Positions 7,701 through 8,842 of a stretch of 8,842 bases of DNA are shown in pieces. Under the pieces are notes generated by a model, which worked only from the letters and a program-made list of their open reading frames with translations, searched no databases and was not told the DNA's origin. The first letter of the stretch is position 1. Every line of letters begins with the position of its first letter. The position numbers and the translations under genes were made by a program. This DNA comes from DATNFP01 sp035606335 (GTDB taxonomy: Bacteria; Bacteroidota; Bacteroidia; Chitinophagales; Chitinophagaceae). The stretch spans positions 1 through 8,842 of the forward strand of contig DATNFP010000043.1 in assembly GCA_035606335.1 (NCBI GenBank), read 5' to 3'.

Positions 7701-8119
7701 AACCATTGAGGTGAGTTAGGAGCACAACTTTGATGAAGTATGCTATATATTAGCTCTTCATAAAATATTTTAGCATCTTTTTTAGAAGCAAAGTATCCAT
7801 ATTTCTCTCCCCAGCTACGCCAGCAATCGGCCATGCGATGTGCAACTTGCTTTATAGAGGTTTCACGACCGAGGCTACCATCTGGCTGAGGCACGCCAGC
7901 TTTGCGAAAGTATTTTTGTGCAAGAATATCAGTAGCTATCTGAGACCAATGTTTAGGTACCTCCACATCCGTCATCTCGAATACTTTTTCCCCGGTCGGA
8001 TTACGAATAACCGAAGTGCGGTAATCGTATTCAAACATATCAAACGGACTTACCCCATCGCGTGTATAGTGACGCTGAAAGGAAAGGCCTTTGCCCTTTG
8101 TTGTTGTATTAACGCTCAT
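4799..8119 (-). CDS. nrdJ: Adenosylcobalamin-dependent (class II) ribonucleotide reductase
   Basis: Reduces ribonucleotides (usually diphosphates in this family) to deoxyribonucleotides for DNA synthesis, using adenosylcobalamin rather than a diiron/tyrosyl or glycyl radical, so it works with or without oxygen. The 1106-aa product carries the catalytic barrel up to about residue 830. It shows SCAPNSPQWFNTGL (131-144), the redox Cys182 in HACFILS, NPCSE (389-393) with thiyl-radical Cys391 flanked by Asn389 and Glu393, the second redox Cys402 exactly 11 residues later, and the phosphate-binding PTGTIG (589-594). A Lys/Glu-rich linker (838-853) leads to a TSCPD domain (about 905-1010). A Gln/Pro/Ala-rich arm (about 1020-1075) then leads to a cysteine cluster at 1080, 1083, 1093, 1096, 1099 and 1105, probably zinc-binding and holding the shuttle cysteines. 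The ATG at 8119 gives the usual N-terminus; no Shine-Dalgarno site is visible. It is monocistronic, bounded by terminators on both sides. No cobalamin riboswitch is recognisable. Confidence 0.96.
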   Translation of the reverse strand: MSVNTTTKGKGLSFQRHYTRDGVSPFDMFEYDYRTSVIRNPTGEKVFEMTDVEVPKHWSQIATDILAQKYFRKAGVPQPDGSLGRETSIKQVAHRMADCWRSWGEKYGYFASKKDAKIFYEELIYSILHQSCAPNSPQWFNTGLYNSYGIDGKAQGHYYVDPETDKLERSKNAYERPQPHACFILSVTDDLVNEGGIMDLWVREARIFKYGSGVGTNYSNIRAEGEKLSGGGTSSGLMSFLKIGDRAAGAIKSGGTTRRAAKMVCLDLDHPEVIDFIDWKVEEEKKVGALIAAGYASDYEGDAYRTVSGQNSNNSVRIPNEFFRRLTNNEDWEMTSRTDGKTMRKMPAKALWEKISYAAWRCADPGTQYDTTINEWHTCPEGGRIRASNPCSEYMFLDNTACNLASLNLRRFFDEEANTFDVTGFEYMVRLWTVVLEVSVLMAQFPSPEVAQLSYDYRTLGLGFANLGSMLMVSGIPYDSEEARAIAGAITAIMNGVSYKTSAEMAQHLGAFPRYSENREHMMKVMRNHRAAAYDAAEAYEGIEIKPMGINAKYCPDYLLTAATKAWDEAVQLGEQYGYRNAQATVIAPTGTIGLVMDCDTTGVEPDFALVKFKKLSGGGYFKIINQSIPTALKQLGYKPEEMDAIVKYAKGHGTFAGAPYINPQSLSEKGFIAEELKKLDNAVGSAFEIGFVFNVYTLGEECLQRLGFKPEQYYDPEFSLLHELGFSDSEMDAANDYICGTMTVEGAPYLKKEHLPVFDCANKCGKKGERYIHAHGHIRMMGAVQPFISGAISKTINLPNEATVDEIKDCYYLSWQLGLKACALYRDGSKLSQPLSNKSDKKKKEEDTKEEAVTASQIVDMSRLTVDELLEEVNKRVQASPDTQLKRELSRIVERKQLPAKRRGYTFKGKVGGQPLFLRTGEYDDSTLGEIFIDMAKEGATMRSLLNSFAIAISVGLQYGVPLEEYVDKFIFTRFEPSGVVDHPNIKSATSVLDYIFRLLAYEYLDRTDLVHVPDPHRLQQNEEDLSQQQLSQVRITAPQPQTQKQKITSPAPKAVAATAPNSTDMKKLMGTSADAPACRNCGNITLRNGTCYMCPNCGTTTGCS

Positions 8120-8433
8120 GTGGTGGATAAATTTTTTGGTTAAAAATGTCTATTCAGGTGGATAGTAAAAGTATCAAACCGAATCAAAAATCCGCTGGAA
8201 AGAAATCAACCGTTTGTGGATAACTTAGCTATAATTTATTTTATATAAAGTACCGCTTGTTAATGATATTTTATTATGTTATTATCGCTTTGGCAGGATG
8301 GCTTCCAAAAAGTTTTTAATATCCAAAAAAAGGCATTTTTACCCAATTATTGCATAGCAAATTTACTGAATTTTTAGCTGATATAAGGCTTAAAATAAAG
8401 ATCCCAACGCACTTATAACATGATTTTATAAAT
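8120..8433. other. Gene-free upstream region of nrdJ
   Basis: About 310 nt of AT-rich sequence without a credible open frame. It should contain the nrdJ promoter, but I see no full TTTG-19-TAnnTTTG match on the minus strand. The nearest -7-like string is TACTTTTA (8167-8174), without a convincing -33 partner. It also holds the DnaA-box-like sites listed separately and a dyad at 8289-8309 (8-bp arms with one mismatch around a 5-nt loop). No tRNA, small RNA or riboswitch could be recognised. Confidence 0.6.
8122..8223 (-). promoter_or_regulatory. Cluster of three DnaA-box-like 9-mers upstream of nrdJ
   Basis: All three read on the minus strand: TTATCCACA (8215-8223), identical to the high-affinity DnaA box; CTATCCACC (8157-8165), two mismatches; and TTATCCACC (8122-8130), one mismatch, 2 nt before the nrdJ start codon. 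DnaA control of a ribonucleotide reductase promoter is known for E. coli nrdAB. Whether it applies here is inference: one perfect and one near match also occur by chance inside coding sequence elsewhere in this window (3391-3399 and 942-950). Confidence 0.35.
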
Positions 8434-8464
8434 AAAAAAGAGGTGCTTTTTAAGGCACCTCTTT
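8434..8464 (-). terminator. Intrinsic terminator of the T9SS-substrate gene
   Basis: A perfect 10-bp stem (8455-8464 with 8437-8446) with an 8-nt loop is followed on the minus strand by a T-rich tail (8434-8436, continuing the T-run of the stem). It begins 20 nt after the TAA at 8485. It isolates the upstream secreted-protein gene from nrdJ. On the plus strand the 3' side ends in TTTAAATTA, so weak two-way action is possible. Confidence 0.88.
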
Positions 8465-8484
8465 AAATTATTATTTTAACCGGA

Positions 8485-8842
8485 TTATCTCACAACCATT
8501 TTTTGGATCATTCTCTGTCCATCTGCCATGAACTCTACAAAGTAGACTCCTCTTGGCTCATTGGTCAGATCAAGCTCTGTCGTGAATTGTCCTGTCGTGT
8601 TGCTAAAGCTCCGCTGCTGTATCTGCTGACCTGTCAGGTTCGTTACCGTGATCTGTACATTCTTGATCAGGTCGGTTGCCGTGAACTCTACCGTGAACTT
8701 GCCTGTTGTCGGGTTCGGATACATAGACAAATGCTCTACATTGCTCACATTGCCCACACTCGTAGATATCGGCCCTTTGTGGAACTTAACCACAAAGTCT
8801 TCCGTTTCTCCTGACGTATACGCTCCACAAGCGTCATCCGAT
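8485..8842 (-). CDS. Secreted protein with GEVED-like motif and T9SS type A C-terminal sorting domain (5' end outside window)
   Basis: Only the last 118 codons are present; the frame is open at the right edge (reading from 8841), and GTG at 8793 is an internal valine rather than a start. The first visible residues, ACGAYTSGETEDFVVKF, match the end of a GEVED-type domain, found in extracellular Bacteroidota proteins. A short linker precedes a typical type IX secretion sorting domain: LSMYPNPTTGKFTVEF, then VTNLTGQQIQ, then the end PRGVYFVEFMADGQRMIQKMVVR in pieces (R/GVYFV and the basic MIQKMVVR terminus). In the family this tail directs export through the outer membrane by T9SS, and it is removed as the protein is released or anchored to the surface. 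The role of the missing N-terminal part cannot be told. Base composition is higher in G+C (about 48% by hand count) than in the neighbouring genes. Confidence 0.9.
   Translation of the reverse strand, partial: SDDACGAYTSGETEDFVVKFHKGPISTSVGNVSNVEHLSMYPNPTTGKFTVEFTATDLIKNVQITVTNLTGQQIQQRSFSNTTGQFTTELDLTNEPRGVYFVEFMADGQRMIQKMVVR

Noticed and set aside
8284..8306. On the minus strand, GAAGCC...CCTGCC looks like a fragment of the B12 box of cobalamin riboswitches, upstream of a B12-dependent enzyme.
   Set aside because: Several bases in the middle of the box are missing. I find none of the other conserved riboswitch elements in the AT-rich sequence around it, and the supposed box lies too far (about 170 nt) from the start codon. 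Best explained by chance within the dyad. A covariance-model search with the cobalamin riboswitch family would settle it.
8503..8814. Plus-strand open frame of 103 codons opposite the T9SS sorting domain.
   Set aside because: The minus frame matches the sorting-domain consensus from end to end; the plus frame is an antisense shadow without recognisable features.

Overview
The window reads as a chromosomal segment of a Bacteroidota bacterium. Three things point there: a secreted-protein C-terminus with a GEVED-like motif and a type IX secretion (T9SS) type A sorting domain, a near-perfect Bacteroidota-type promoter (TTTG, 19 nt, TACTTTTG), and AT-rich genes with few Shine-Dalgarno sites. All five genes I can support lie on the minus strand, so transcription runs from right to left. 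The lines below follow that order.

Right edge (8485-8842): the last 118 codons of a cell-surface or secreted protein, closed by a strong intrinsic terminator (8434-8464). Next comes a gene-free stretch (8120-8433) that is the upstream region of nrdJ; it holds three DnaA-box-like 9-mers in one orientation and a small dyad. Then nrdJ (4799-8119), a complete adenosylcobalamin-dependent class II ribonucleotide reductase of 1106 aa with every expected active-site cysteine, ending at an intrinsic terminator (4738-4775).

Left half (1-4549): a polysaccharide export and synthesis operon starts from its own promoter (4566-4596). It encodes a Wza-type outer-membrane export lipoprotein, then a Wzc-type copolymerase fused to a BY-kinase with an unusual Tyr-Gly tail, then a TviB/WbpO-type UDP-N-acetylhexosamine 6-dehydrogenase cut by the left edge. 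The three genes are tightly packed (overlap or 2 nt, then 16 nt). Together they make a UDP-hexuronic acid precursor, control chain length and polymerisation, and export the capsule or exopolysaccharide. Glycosyltransferases, flippase and polymerase probably lie beyond the left edge.

I see no RNA genes, insertion sequences, CRISPR array, prophage genes or obvious defence system. Every gene belongs to a known family. The points worth a second look are small: the tandem-repeat-encoded tyrosine tail of the kinase, the DnaA-box cluster before nrdJ, and composition differences at the T9SS gene.
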